The notes under the pieces: model-generated | What the model was told of the DNA's origin: nothing | The model's input: only the letters and a program-made list of their open reading frames with translations | Databases searched by the model: none | In this document: positions 1-7,232 of the stretch, piece by piece | Layout of the letters: each line of letters starts with the position of its first letter | How positions within the stretch are numbered: the stretch's first letter is position 1 | Source of the DNA: a virus | Virus record (IMG/VR): IMGVR_UViG_3300034111_000335 | Span: 1-64,000 of that record | DNA: 64,000 bases | Direction: 5' to 3' (one strand) | Made by a program: the position numbers and the translations under genes

Positions 1-226
1 CTCCTTGTATTTTATTACGCATCCAAGTTGCACCACCTAAATAAGATACATCGTAAGGGTCAAATTCATCAAACTCCATACCATCCAACTCCATCATTTT
101 TTTTATCTCCTCATCACTTGGTAGTTGAACTGAAGGAGCTGCTAGTATTAAAAAGTCAGCAGTCAATCCTGTATATTGGCTTTTTTCAATCATTTTTTTT
201 ACTTGTTCTTCTGTGTATAGTTTCAT
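1..226 (-). CDS. Hypothetical protein, C-terminus outside the window
   Basis: The visible 75 residues begin MKLYTEEQVKKMIEK and are acidic and soluble; no family is recognised. The ATG overlaps the TGA of the gene upstream by 4 nt (ATGA), so it is probably translationally coupled to it. A purine-rich GGAGGTGAG lies just 5' of the start, but it is also the coding sequence for the preceding protein's Gly-Gly-Gly-Glu-Lys end, so a Shine-Dalgarno role is uncertain. The gene runs off the left edge and its full length is unknown. Confidence 0.7.
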   Translation of the reverse strand, partial: MKLYTEEQVKKMIEKSQYTGLTADFLILAAPSVQLPSDEEIKKMMELDGMEFDEFDPYDVSYLGGATWMRNKIQG

Positions 227-471
227 TTCTCACCTCCTCCGTAGGTTTGTTCGTAGTATTGTTCACCAGTTATTGGTAATGTACTTTCAGGATAATCAAT
301 TCCATGAACTGTTCCTTTGTTGTATGCAGTTTCAATTCTTTCCTTCTCCATTTCTTTGCATTGGTCTGCATAAGATTCTATCATTTCAAGATGTTCTTTA
401 CTCAGTAGAATTTGGTCTTTAATAGCATTTAGAAATTGTTCAACTGCCGTCTGTTGTTTATTGTTTGTCAT
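223..471 (-). CDS. Small phage protein with QQTAVE N-terminal motif
   Basis: 82 residues, soluble and helical. It opens with TNNKQQTAVEQFLNAIK, the short N-terminal module common in small proteins of Bacteroidetes phages and prophages; its function is unknown. The middle (SKEHLEMIESYADQCKEMEKER) is typical of these proteins. The start overlaps the stop of the upstream gene by 4 nt, and that gene begins with nearly the same module, so the pair looks like a local duplication of a 5' coding segment with different 3' parts. Confidence 0.75.
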   Translation of the reverse strand: MTNNKQQTAVEQFLNAIKDQILLSKEHLEMIESYADQCKEMEKERIETAYNKGTVHGIDYPESTLPITGEQYYEQTYGGGEK

Positions 472-731
472 TTGTTACCTCCCTTGTGTATTGGGTTTTT
501 GCAGTTTCCTTTGTGACATAGAATATTACCCTTGTAATTCTTACAAATGAAGTATTCACATCCTTCAATTACACATACTTTAAGCGGGTCTGATGCTAAA
601 TTACCTTCACTGGGTATTGTGTAGTTGGTAGTTTTTGATGATACTGTTGGTTTTGTGCAACCACTTATCATTCCGATAAGTAATGTTGCTAATAATAGTT
701 TTTCAACTGCCGTTTGTTGTTTATTGTTCAT
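468..731 (-). CDS. Small lipoprotein fused to a QQTAVE start module
   Basis: 87 residues. It starts MNNKQQTAVEKLL, as in the next gene downstream, then runs into a hydrophobic stretch (LLATLLIGMISGC, about residues 12-25) ending in Ser-Gly-Cys, which resembles a lipobox. The mature part is Cys-rich (Cys at about 53, 58, 63, 72, 77). The arrangement suggests that a common cytosolic start module was joined to a lipoprotein-like signal. If exported, it would sit in a host membrane facing the periplasm. No function is recognised. Confidence 0.7.
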   Translation of the reverse strand: MNNKQQTAVEKLLLATLLIGMISGCTKPTVSSKTTNYTIPSEGNLASDPLKVCVIEGCEYFICKNYKGNILCHKGNCKNPIHKGGNK

Positions 732-734
732 AGT

Positions 735-1634
735 TTAGTTGTTTAAGTAATATTTTCCTTTAAGACCATTGATAGTCTCTTCTTTGTTTAGTTTTAAGTT
801 TTTTACTATTTCAGGCTTAGCGTAGACTAGTTGATATCCTTTAACTTCTTTGTTTAATTTAAGCATTTTTTCTACACAACTTTTACTAAGACCTGTTACT
901 TGGGTAGCTTCTTTTACAGACTCTGTAACTTCCATAATAAAGCCGTTTTTGTCTAGTACCAATAAAGGCCTACTTTGCTTAACAGATAAACCAGACTTAC
1001 CTAACATAGGATTAGATTTAAGTCTATGTTCGCTTAGTCTTTTTCTGCTTTCAGGAGACCAATTGTATACATTAACTACTGGGTATTTGTTAAAAGGCTC
1101 TGTATGTATTCTCCAGACATATCCATAAGCTATTCTTCTCTTACCACTACTTGCTAAAGATATTTTTGTATTATTCTTAAGATTACCCGTTACTGCTAAG
1201 CTTGCTTCTGACATACTATCGTAAGTAGCTATAAAGTTACCTTCTTGATCATACTGGTCCACTTTGTATCTTCTTTTTGACATAGTTTCTTCTGTGTGTT
1301 TATAATCTCTTATACCATCTCCCCCTGCAGTAGCATTTACTAGATTAGGATAACTCTTAATTGCTAAGATTTCAGCTTGTTTTACTTCTTCTGCTGTATC
1401 ATATTCAGCTAAAAGAGTAATTACAGGCTTAGTATCCTTGTCTAGTAAAGACTTAATCCAACAATGTCTGTGATGTCTAGATTTTTTATGTTTAAATGCG
1501 ACTCTGCAAGAGGCTATATGTCCTGCTAATCTAGATCTTAAGCATTGTTTTGTTATTCCAATATATCTTATTCCTGAACTGTCTGATAAGGAATATAGTT
1601 TGTATGTTATTACGTCCGATTTTTTGTAAGGCAT
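735..1634 (-). CDS. GIY-YIG homing endonuclease with NUMOD repeats
   Basis: 299 residues. The N-terminal nuclease core shows the GIY-like YKLYSL (about residues 11-16) and YIG as RYIGITK (about 23-29), followed by basic residues. The C-terminal half carries two NUMOD-like DNA-binding repeats (VDQYDQEGNFIATYDSMSEA and VLDKNGFIMEVTESVKEA), as in free-standing SegA-type enzymes. Such enzymes nick or cut DNA at long sites and spread their own gene. It has its own host-type promoter whose -7 box ends 5 nt before the ATG, so the transcript may be nearly leaderless. It sits between ordinary early genes without an intron visible around it. Confidence 0.88.
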   Translation of the reverse strand: MPYKKSDVITYKLYSLSDSSGIRYIGITKQCLRSRLAGHIASCRVAFKHKKSRHHRHCWIKSLLDKDTKPVITLLAEYDTAEEVKQAEILAIKSYPNLVNATAGGDGIRDYKHTEETMSKRRYKVDQYDQEGNFIATYDSMSEASLAVTGNLKNNTKISLASSGKRRIAYGYVWRIHTEPFNKYPVVNVYNWSPESRKRLSEHRLKSNPMLGKSGLSVKQSRPLLVLDKNGFIMEVTESVKEATQVTGLSKSCVEKMLKLNKEVKGYQLVYAKPEIVKNLKLNKEETINGLKGKYYLNN

Positions 1635-1638
1635 ACAA

Positions 1639-1668
1639 CAAATATAGTAGAATAAAATAAATAGTCAA
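1639..1668 (-). promoter_or_regulatory. Bacteroidetes-type promoter for the GIY-YIG gene
   Basis: On the minus strand TTGAC (1668-1664) is followed by TATATTTG (1646-1639), with 22 nt between the starts of the two boxes. This matches the host primary-sigma pattern of -33 TTG and -7 TAnnTTTG. The -7 box ends only 5 nt before the start codon at 1634. Confidence 0.75.
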
Positions 1669-1671
1669 GAG

Positions 1672-2742
1672 TTAGATATAAGTTATTTTGTTCTGGTCAA
1701 AAGATTTTAAGTTGTCGTGCATCCACTTTTCGTCTACAGTATCTTTATAACACAATATGTGAATAGTAGAAGATTGATCAGGACTTAGTCTTAATAGACG
1801 ACCAAAGCGCTGAACGAACTTAGGGGAACCACCAGAATAAGAGTGTAGAATGATAGCATTTTTAAGATTAGGTATATTAATACCTTCGCTTAATTGCTCT
1901 ACACATGATAGTTTAGTGATTTCACCTGTTTTAAAGGCTTCTAAGGGACTATTCTTGTTCTTGGAATGGTGAGAGTCCTTACAGAGTCTTTCAGCTTGAT
2001 CTATGGTGTTTGCAAAGATTATAACTTTCTCCTCTGAGTCTATCTCTGAGATAAGTTTCTTAGCATAATTTTCCTTAGTTTCAAACTGCTTTAAGAAATT
2101 GATTCTTTGAATGGTCTTAAACATCAAATTTCTAGAGTTAGCGTTTTCTATCTCTCTAGTTATCCAGTCATACTGAGCTCTTTCACTGGTCATCCAACCT
2201 TGCTTAGTTTGAATAGTTTTGTTTTTGTTTAAGTCTAAATAGTGTACAAAGATGTGATAGTCGTTAAGAATCTCGTTTTCTACGGCTTTATCTGTCTTAA
2301 ATACGTACTTAATTGGGTAATACTCCATCATAAGTTGACCTTTCTCTGAAGTCAAATACTTAGGAGGAGTACCTGTTAAGCCTAAAATCCTCCCTCTGTA
2401 CTTTAATAAAAAAGGAAGAGTAGTAGCTTTAAGAGAGTGTGCTTCATCTAAGATAAGAATATCATACTCTTCAGGATTGTGTTTTGTAAGAGAAAGATAA
2501 GTAGTGAAGGTAATACGCTCTAAAAGCTCTTCAACCTCAAACTTGACTGCATCTGCTGTCCAAGACTTAAAAATATCTACCTTAGGAGCAACTACAAGAA
2601 CTTTCAAGTGATCAGGTAAGACATTGATATAATCTAATCCTATCTTAGTCTTACCTGCACCTGTCGCTAATTGTAAACCACACCTTTTAAACTGTAAGGC
2701 TTCTTTAAGAGCCTGATGTTGTATTAAATCTCTTGTTATCAT
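1672..2742 (-). CDS. DEAD/DEAH-box superfamily 2 helicase
   Basis: 356 residues. Motif I is ATGAGKT (26-32), motif II is DEAH (99-102), motif III-like LTGTPP is near 121, and motif VI is QRFGRLLR near 318. The two RecA-like lobes are complete, and the protein is compact like phage UvsW-type or RapA/type III restriction-like helicases. It probably unwinds or remodels DNA or RNA during early replication or recombination, using ATP. It lies 6 nt downstream of the membrane-anchored glucosaminidase-like gene. No nuclease domain is attached. Exact substrate cannot be inferred. Confidence 0.9.
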   Translation of the reverse strand: MITRDLIQHQALKEALQFKRCGLQLATGAGKTKIGLDYINVLPDHLKVLVVAPKVDIFKSWTADAVKFEVEELLERITFTTYLSLTKHNPEEYDILILDEAHSLKATTLPFLLKYRGRILGLTGTPPKYLTSEKGQLMMEYYPIKYVFKTDKAVENEILNDYHIFVHYLDLNKNKTIQTKQGWMTSERAQYDWITREIENANSRNLMFKTIQRINFLKQFETKENYAKKLISEIDSEEKVIIFANTIDQAERLCKDSHHSKNKNSPLEAFKTGEITKLSCVEQLSEGINIPNLKNAIILHSYSGGSPKFVQRFGRLLRLSPDQSSTIHILCYKDTVDEKWMHDNLKSFDQNKITYI

Positions 2743-2748
2743 ATATTA

Positions 2749-3249
2749 TCATTTGTAACTCTTTAGTTTGCTTACGTAAGTAGGATCTTCTGCATAGACA
2801 CCGTCTATGTTTTTAAGATACCTTTTTTGAATGTGAGCATAACACTTGATATTGTCTCTATAAGTGTCATACTTAGCATAGACTCCGTGTTTACCTGCTA
2901 CATGCTTACATTTATGAAAGGTAATACCAAACAAGTTCTTTGCTTGGATACCTACGTTAGACTTACCATGATTACTTTCTATTCTAGATTGTAAGCAAGC
3001 AACTGCAGCTAGGATTACTCCTTGCTTAGTAAGTTCTGCTGTAATTCCTGAATCATTAAGAATAACATCCTTCTCTGTGATAACTTCTTTTATCACTTTA
3101 GTCTTAGTTATTACCTCTGATTCTGGAAACATAAATGATACTAATAGCAATACTGCAAAGATAACATTAATAGTTAAAGAGATGTGAAAATACTTCTGAT
3201 AATTGGGAGCTTTTGATAAGCTAAGATCTTGATTTTGTTTGTAGTACAT
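2749..3249 (-). CDS. Membrane-anchored glucosaminidase-like protein
   Basis: 166 residues. A single transmembrane segment (about 27-43) follows a polar N-terminus, so the rest should face the periplasm. The C-terminal part (QSRIESNHGKS, NLFGITFHKC, KYDTYRDNIKCYAHI) has the layout of the glucosaminidase family (FlgJ / endo-beta-N-acetylglucosaminidase, PF01832), with the expected Glu in QSRIESNHGKS. The domain is short and ends soon after the D-x-x-x-x-x-Y region. It lies on the early strand, away from the lysis genes, so a role in local wall remodelling or superinfection exclusion is as likely as lysis (inference). Confidence 0.7.
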   Translation of the reverse strand: MYYKQNQDLSLSKAPNYQKYFHISLTINVIFAVLLLVSFMFPESEVITKTKVIKEVITEKDVILNDSGITAELTKQGVILAAVACLQSRIESNHGKSNVGIQAKNLFGITFHKCKHVAGKHGVYAKYDTYRDNIKCYAHIQKRYLKNIDGVYAEDPTYVSKLKSYK

Positions 3250-3316
3250 GATTGTTAATATTAAATGTGAAACATAAATTAAGGCAACAACTATGCCAAA
3301 TGGTAATAATTAGAAC

Positions 3317-3343
3317 TTAGGGCAGGTATCTCTCCTACCCTAA
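3317..3343 (-). terminator. Hairpin before the 130-residue gene's downstream neighbour
   Basis: TTAGGG-c-AGG pairs with CCT-a-CCCTAA just after the stop of the 3351-3743 gene. The U-tract is weak, so this may be a terminator or an mRNA end-protecting hairpin. Confidence 0.5.
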
Positions 3344-3350
3344 ATTAAAG

Positions 3351-3743
3351 TTAAATAGTATCGTCTTGCCAGTTAATGACGCTTACTACTTCAGACTCTT
3401 CTATAAAAGTCTTAAGATAATTCTTACCTACCTTGTAGTCTCCTAGAATGATATCATGGATGACTTGGTAGTCTTGAGGTACTATTACTTCTTTGATAAA
3501 GGTAATAGTTTGCTTAGTAGTAGGAAGTTCTCTTAATCCTCTTAAGTAAGTCTTTTCATCAATCATAGACTTAACTGTTAGGTGTTTAAACATCCTTTTA
3601 ATCTCTCTTTCTTGGATACGATCTAGCTTATCTAAGCTAGTAATCCTACCCTTAAGTTGAAAAGATTTAAATTGTGGCTTCTCCTCCCTTACGGAGTAGA
3701 CTTTCTCTGCTACAATAGCAGTCGAAGTGATTCTTTTTCTCAT
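3351..3743 (-). CDS. Hypothetical basic protein
   Basis: 130 residues, Lys/Arg-rich N-terminus (MRKRITSTAIVAEK), then a helical stretch rich in charged residues (LDKLDRIQEREIKRMFKHL). No transmembrane segment or recognisable motif. It lies downstream of the tRNA-Leu / structured RNA unit but is separated from it by a strong terminator, and no clear promoter box is visible directly upstream. A DNA- or RNA-binding role would fit the charge but is a guess. Confidence 0.7.
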   Translation of the reverse strand: MRKRITSTAIVAEKVYSVREEKPQFKSFQLKGRITSLDKLDRIQEREIKRMFKHLTVKSMIDEKTYLRGLRELPTTKQTITFIKEVIVPQDYQVIHDIILGDYKVGKNYLKTFIEESEVVSVINWQDDTI

Positions 3744-3781
3744 ATAAATGTATTTTAAGTGTTTCTAAATTAGATACCTGT

Positions 3782-3813
3782 TAAAAGAAAAAGGAGGCCC
3801 AATAACCTCCTTT
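3782..3813 (-). terminator. Intrinsic terminator of the tRNA-Leu / structured RNA unit
   Basis: On the minus strand AAAGGAGG pairs with CCTCCTTT (8 bp, 8-nt loop), followed by TTTTCTTTT. This is the best terminator of the left arm and fixes the minus-strand sense of the non-coding RNA upstream. Confidence 0.8.
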
Positions 3814-3815
3814 GA

Positions 3816-4153
3816 CGTAATACAGATATGAAAAAGATTTTAACCACTCATTGGTTAGGGCCACTATTGGGTAGCCTTTGCAGTTAGGATAAACGCTAAT
3901 CTATCCTAACTAAAAAGTCCTGGAAGCAGATCTTACGGTATGCAACCAGGAACATTTAAAAAACAACTTCTTGCATGCTCACCATGCTTTTAGATTTTAC
4001 TGGACATAGTTTACTGTCCACCTGTTGACGTGCACATCAGAGCAGGGTCCATCACAGTTCACTTTGGGTCATGTAACTCATTTGGGTAATTACTCCCAAG
4101 AGCCAAAGTATCTTTCAACGGTGCTAATCCGCCCTCTGTAAGAAGTTGTTTTT
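3816..4153 (-). ncRNA. Multi-helix structured RNA directly 3' of tRNA-Leu
   Basis: About 340 nt without a gene. A perfect 15-bp long-range helix (3958-3972 with 4140-4154) closes a 167-nt domain. Inside are ACTTTGG/CCAAAGT (4051-4057 / 4103-4109), TGGACA/TGTCCA (4001-4020) and GCATG/CATGC (3973-3987). Outside it are TCCTGG/CCAGGA (about 3918-3952), a perfect 10-bp hairpin (3882-3891 / 3902-3911), a GGCTAC/GTGGCC hairpin whose U.G pair forms only on the minus strand, and TAACCA/TGGTTA (3841-3857). The tRNA's CCA end touches the closing helix, and a terminator follows at 3782-3813. No known RNA family is recognised. Confidence 0.72.
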
Positions 4154-4242
4154 TGGTTCTATTGATGGGAATCGAACCCATACTGACATTGCTGTCAACA
4201 GGATTTTAAGTCCTGCGTGTCTACCTATTCCACCACAATAGA
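4154..4242 (-). tRNA. tRNA-Leu (anticodon UAA)
   Basis: The minus strand gives a complete type II tRNA: acceptor TCTATTG/CAATAGA, anticodon loop CTTAAAA with UAA at its centre, a long variable arm (GACAGCAATGTC), a T arm ATGGG-TTCGATT-CCCAT, discriminator A and an encoded CCA. It reads UUA, a favoured leucine codon in this AT-rich genome. The 3' CCA is immediately followed by the structured RNA, so the two are probably co-transcribed. Confidence 0.93.
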
Positions 4243-4246
4243 ATAA

Positions 4247-4266
4247 AGGGAGCCTTACGACTCCCT
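4247..4266 (-). terminator. Hairpin after the 196-residue gene
   Basis: AGGGAG pairs with CTCCCT across an 8-nt loop. It lies between the stop of the 4286-4876 gene and the tRNA, followed on the minus strand by CTTTATTC. Confidence 0.6.
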
Positions 4267-4285
4267 ACAAATATAATTCATTTAG

Positions 4286-4876
4286 TTAAATTACTTCTGC
4301 TTTAGCTTTAACTTTGTTTTCTTTGATAGCATCCATAGGATTAGCTGTCATGTTAGTAATGCTACGAGACAAGTTTTGATCTTGCTTAATAGTAGCATTA
4401 GACATACCTGGTTCAGCAAACTCTACAGAAGTGTAGATCAAAGCACCTTCAAAAGTTAACTCTTGACCATCACGAGTCTTTTTAACAGACCATTGAGGCT
4501 TAAGAGAACCATCAGCATTTTTTACTACTGCATCATCAGTAGTATCTACTCTGCGAAGGATTAAGTCTTCACCATACAACTGAGAAGTACTTACGTTAAC
4601 AGGGATAGCTGTTGAATAGTCACCAGTTACATCATCAGCAGTAAAGCCAAACTGACCAAAGTCTTTGTCAAAGTTGTCTTCAGTGAAGTTAAGCAATGCA
4701 GTCATACGGTTGGTAAGGTTACCACCAAGACCACGGCTAATCATACGTTGGTGAACAGATAAGTTAGCAGGAGTGTAGCACTCGAACATAACAGTAATAG
4801 GAGCTGTAAGTCCAGAATTGCGGAAAGCTTTGCTAGCGAAAGCTAAATTAGTTGATTTGAAATCTTCGTAAGTCAT
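4286..4876 (-). CDS. Hypothetical protein, probably abundant
   Basis: 196 residues, soluble, no signal peptide or membrane segment. The sequence is balanced, with an N-terminal region SKAFRNSGLTAPITVMFECYTPANL and a Lys/Ala-rich tail (KENKVKAKAEVI). Codon choice resembles that of the capsid gene (regular, preferred codons), which suggests high expression. A single-gene unit with its own downstream hairpin. An early single-stranded-DNA-binding or replication accessory role would fit, but no motif proves it. Confidence 0.75.
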   Translation of the reverse strand: MTYEDFKSTNLAFASKAFRNSGLTAPITVMFECYTPANLSVHQRMISRGLGGNLTNRMTALLNFTEDNFDKDFGQFGFTADDVTGDYSTAIPVNVSTSQLYGEDLILRRVDTTDDAVVKNADGSLKPQWSVKKTRDGQELTFEGALIYTSVEFAEPGMSNATIKQDQNLSRSITNMTANPMDAIKENKVKAKAEVI

Positions 4877-4910
4877 AATTTTGTTTTTAGTTTTTTAAAT
4901 TTGTTAATTT

Positions 4911-5240
4911 TTAGTTGTCTTCTAATACTGTTACTTTATCTTTCTCATAAATATAAATAGGCCCTATATAGCCGTCTTTAATAAGATAAGTCTTTTCACA
5001 GTCTTGTAACTTGTAAGAGATGATCATGTTCCATTCTGAGAACTTAAACACGAAACAATCTATTACTTTAGGAGGATTAGGATTACCTTCTCCTATGAGA
5101 TCTTCAATAAAGAGAGTATCTGAATGCGTTAAGCGTTCAAGTTTTACACAGCTATCAGAACAAAGAGATCTAATAGGAAATAATTGGGCTTTTAGATTAG
5201 TAAAGCCGTTTAAAATTAAGATAAAGAACAGTTTTTTCAT
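4911..5240 (-). CDS. Small secreted hypothetical protein
   Basis: 109 residues. A Sec-type signal peptide (MKKLFFILILNGFTNLKAQ) has the Ala-Gln cleavage context frequent in Bacteroidetes. The mature domain is about 90 residues with four Cys (CSDSC, a single Cys in VIDCFVF, QDCEK), perhaps disulfide-bonded in the periplasm. Function unknown. Only 34 nt separate it from the next gene. Confidence 0.75.
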   Translation of the reverse strand: MKKLFFILILNGFTNLKAQLFPIRSLCSDSCVKLERLTHSDTLFIEDLIGEGNPNPPKVIDCFVFKFSEWNMIISYKLQDCEKTYLIKDGYIGPIYIYEKDKVTVLEDN

Positions 5241-5253
5241 AGTTTTAAATTAA

Positions 5254-5273
5254 AGGGGCCATTGCTGACCCCT
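5254..5273 (-). terminator. Hairpin after the ParB-like gene
   Basis: AGGGG/CCCCT stem between the stop of the ParB-like gene (5282) and the start of the secreted protein, followed on the minus strand by TTTAATTT. Confidence 0.55.
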
Positions 5274-5281
5274 AGTTTTAA

Positions 5282-6265
5282 TTACAAGCCTTTACGCAAG
5301 AACTCAAGTGCAATTTCTTTCTTAGAAGCACAGAATTTTAATTGATCTGCATTTTCTTTTACATACGACATTAAAGCTTTATGCTTAGCGTTAGTATAAG
5401 TTTCTTCTGTAAAGATATTAATAGCAGCACGAGTTAATGCTCTTGTAGACCATCTGTCCATTTTAGGAACAATAGTAAGCAAGTTTGCTACACGTTGACA
5501 GGCTAATTCAGATTTAGCAAAGTCAGGCATTTCAAATTTACCTGCTTTCATAGTCTTAACAGCTTCACCACCGTCATTACCTGTAGATGCAGTAATAACA
5601 ACATCAAAGTCTAAGTTGTACTTTTTCTTCAAGAAAATAAGTTGCTTATAATCTTCTTTAGATTGAGCCCAGGCATTTACATAATCGCCTTGTTTCCAAG
5701 ATCTAGAAGAAGAATTAAGCATAGCAACTAATTCAGTAAGCTGTTCAACATTTTCAATTCCATTTACAACTACATAAGGAATAGGAATACCTAAACGCAT
5801 ACAAGCCATAAGAGCATGTTGACCGTCTGCTACATACTTACACATATAACCATCAATAAAGTCTATTTCTACTACGATGATAGGACGAATCATACCATAC
5901 ATTTGAATAGAATTAGCTAAACGATCAATGTGTTTTAAGATAAGAGTACGTTGAACACCTGGCAAAAAGTTAAGTGTTTCGTTTGCTTTAAGCCACTTTA
6001 AGTTGTTTTTAAGACTGTTTCCGCTTACATACAACATCTTGTTGGTCTTGCTTACTGCTGTTTTAGTAACTTCTTTAGCTTTCTCCATAAAACTAATAGG
6101 AGTAGTTCTAGAAGATGACTGTAACAGAGAATTAGTTACTGTTGTTTCTTTAGAAACAATAACATTTTTACGAGGACGACCTTTTCTACGAGGAGTAGGA
6201 GTTGGTGCGTCATTTTTGGTTACCAATTTAACCTTTAATTTGTTTGTTTTCTTTGTTGTTTTCAT
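5282..6265 (-). CDS. ParB/Srx-like nuclease-fold protein with AT-hook-like N-terminus
   Basis: 327 residues. Residues 26-34 (RRKGRPRKN) form an AT-hook-like minor-groove binding motif in a Lys-rich tail. Residues about 105-200 follow the ParB-like fold: a HIDRLANSIQMYGMIRPIIV segment, then DGYMCKYVADGQHALMACM, where DGQHAL stands at the place of the GERR/GxHR nucleotide-binding motif. The C-terminal part is helical. Proteins of this type bind DNA and may use CTP or act as nicking enzymes; in phages they often serve in replication or transcription control. Not linked to a ParA gene in this window. Confidence 0.8.
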   Translation of the reverse strand: MKTTKKTNKLKVKLVTKNDAPTPTPRRKGRPRKNVIVSKETTVTNSLLQSSSRTTPISFMEKAKEVTKTAVSKTNKMLYVSGNSLKNNLKWLKANETLNFLPGVQRTLILKHIDRLANSIQMYGMIRPIIVVEIDFIDGYMCKYVADGQHALMACMRLGIPIPYVVVNGIENVEQLTELVAMLNSSSRSWKQGDYVNAWAQSKEDYKQLIFLKKKYNLDFDVVITASTGNDGGEAVKTMKAGKFEMPDFAKSELACQRVANLLTIVPKMDRWSTRALTRAAINIFTEETYTNAKHKALMSYVKENADQLKFCASKKEIALEFLRKGL

Positions 6266-6304
6266 AAATGTTTTTTTTGGTTTTTTGTTTTTTTGTTTAA
6301 TTTG

Positions 6305-6379
6305 TGGTAGCCCCTGGGTGAATCGAACACACCATCTCTAGGATGAAATCCTATTGTCCTACCATTAGACGAAAGGGCC
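6305..6379 (-). tRNA. tRNA-Glu (anticodon UUC)
   Basis: Minus strand: acceptor GGCCCTT/AGGGGCT (with two G.U-type pairs), D arm GTCTAATGGTAGGAC, anticodon loop ATTTCAT (UUC), a T loop TTCGATT whose stem has one mismatch, discriminator A and an encoded CCA. The anticodon stem's outer pair is also imperfect. It reads GAA, the main Glu codon here. It lies just upstream of the ParB-like gene. Confidence 0.88.
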
Positions 6380-6408
6380 AATTACACTTTAACCTTAAGT
6401 GTGAAGGA

Positions 6409-6558
6409 TTAGTCTATGCCTACTTCTTTAGCAGCATAATAAGCAGAGAAAGCTCGGCTTACACCTTGCTTTCTAAAATACCTGTAGAAATCCAAGAACT
6501 CCGCTAAGAGTCCATAAGATTTAGCTACATACCAATGTTCTAAGAATTGATCTTTCAT
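6409..6558 (-). CDS. Small hypothetical protein (49 residues)
   Basis: Encodes MKDQFLEHWYVAKS and onward to KEVGID, aromatic-rich and helical. It starts inside the TGA of the upstream 61-residue gene (ATGA overlap) and ends 30 nt before tRNA-Glu. The coupling to a series of 4-nt overlaps makes it a likely real member of the operon. An inverted repeat ACACTT/AAGTGT (6384-6402) follows it. Confidence 0.65.
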   Translation of the reverse strand: MKDQFLEHWYVAKSYGLLAEFLDFYRYFRKQGVSRAFSAYYAAKEVGID

Positions 6559-6740
6559 AATATTTCAGTTAAAGAGTTAATTTCTGCTTTAAGAGTTTCT
6601 ATGTAACGTTCTTGATCTCTTACCCAATTCTCTTCACCAGAATCCATAGAAGGTACTGTAAAACAAAATAAGTCATTCTCTGCAGCATTTAGTTCTTGAT
6701 ACAAGTAAGTCAATCGGTCTTGAATGTCTTCAGTGTTCAT
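6555..6740 (-). CDS. Small coiled-coil-like hypothetical protein
   Basis: 61 residues, acidic, predicted helical (EDIQDRLTYLYQELNAAEND, then RYIETLKAEINSLTEIL). Overlaps both neighbours by 4 nt (ATGA) and so belongs to a translationally coupled string. No family recognised. Confidence 0.7.
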   Translation of the reverse strand: MNTEDIQDRLTYLYQELNAAENDLFCFTVPSMDSGEENWVRDQERYIETLKAEINSLTEIL

Positions 6741-6964
6741 AATGTGATTAAGTTAAGTTCTTCTTTAAGTTGATTAAAAGGGTTGTGTTCAGTAATTCTG
6801 TTTAGTGCTACTCTTAAGTCTTGAGTTTGTTCTAAATAAAACTCATCAGAGATGTTGCCTAACTCATACTCTTCATCTAGTCTTTCTAAGAAGAAGTATA
6901 AGCGGTTAATCTTCATAATCATAACACTAACAGCTAAGGCTTCTACAAATTCTTCTGGATTCAT
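6737..6964 (-). CDS. Small helical hypothetical protein
   Basis: 75 residues, mostly helical and acidic (FLERLDEEYELGNISDEFYLEQ). Coupled by ATGA overlaps to the genes on either side. Typical of crAss-like small early genes, function unknown. Confidence 0.7.
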   Translation of the reverse strand: MNPEEFVEALAVSVMIMKINRLYFFLERLDEEYELGNISDEFYLEQTQDLRVALNRITEHNPFNQLKEELNLITL

Positions 6965-7056
6965 AGTCTTGAAATTACTAGATAGTTAGCATAAGCATCT
7001 TCATAAGTCAATGCCCAAATTCTGTAGCCGTCAATGATAAATAGTTGTTTTTCCAT
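6961..7056 (-). CDS. Micro-protein of 31 residues
   Basis: Encodes MEKQLFIIDGYRIWALTYED and ends NYLVISRL. It sits exactly between two coupled genes: its stop overlaps the next start (ATGA) and its start overlaps the stop of the upstream gene by 1 nt (TAATG). That positional fit is the main evidence. Confidence 0.6.
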   Translation of the reverse strand: MEKQLFIIDGYRIWALTYEDAYANYLVISRL

Positions 7057-7232
7057 TAGTTTTTAAAAGGTTTAGAATCTACTACTATAGAGCCAATGCC
7101 TGTAGCAATGGCTCCAATAGAGAAGAAGTTAGAGATAACGGTTAAGCCCATTTGTTCGCTTAGGTATGCTGCTAGAATAGCAACAATACAAGCAATCCCT
7201 AATAGAAGGGAAAGTAAAGTAAGTCTTTTCAT
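7056..7232 (-). CDS. Small two-segment membrane protein
   Basis: 58 residues with two hydrophobic segments (LTLLSLLLGIACIVAILAAYL, about 4-23, and VISNFFSIGAIATGIGSIVV, about 31-50). Coupled by overlaps at both ends. Looks like a tiny inner-membrane protein; no family recognised. Confidence 0.7.
   Translation of the reverse strand: MKRLTLLSLLLGIACIVAILAAYLSEQMGLTVISNFFSIGAIATGIGSIVVDSKPFKN

Noticed and set aside
1-735. Shine-Dalgarno sites GGAGGTGAG and GGGAGGTAAC before two small genes
   Set aside because: Both are also the coding sequence for Gly-rich ends of the upstream proteins, and Bacteroidetes rarely use such sites, so no regulatory feature is claimed.
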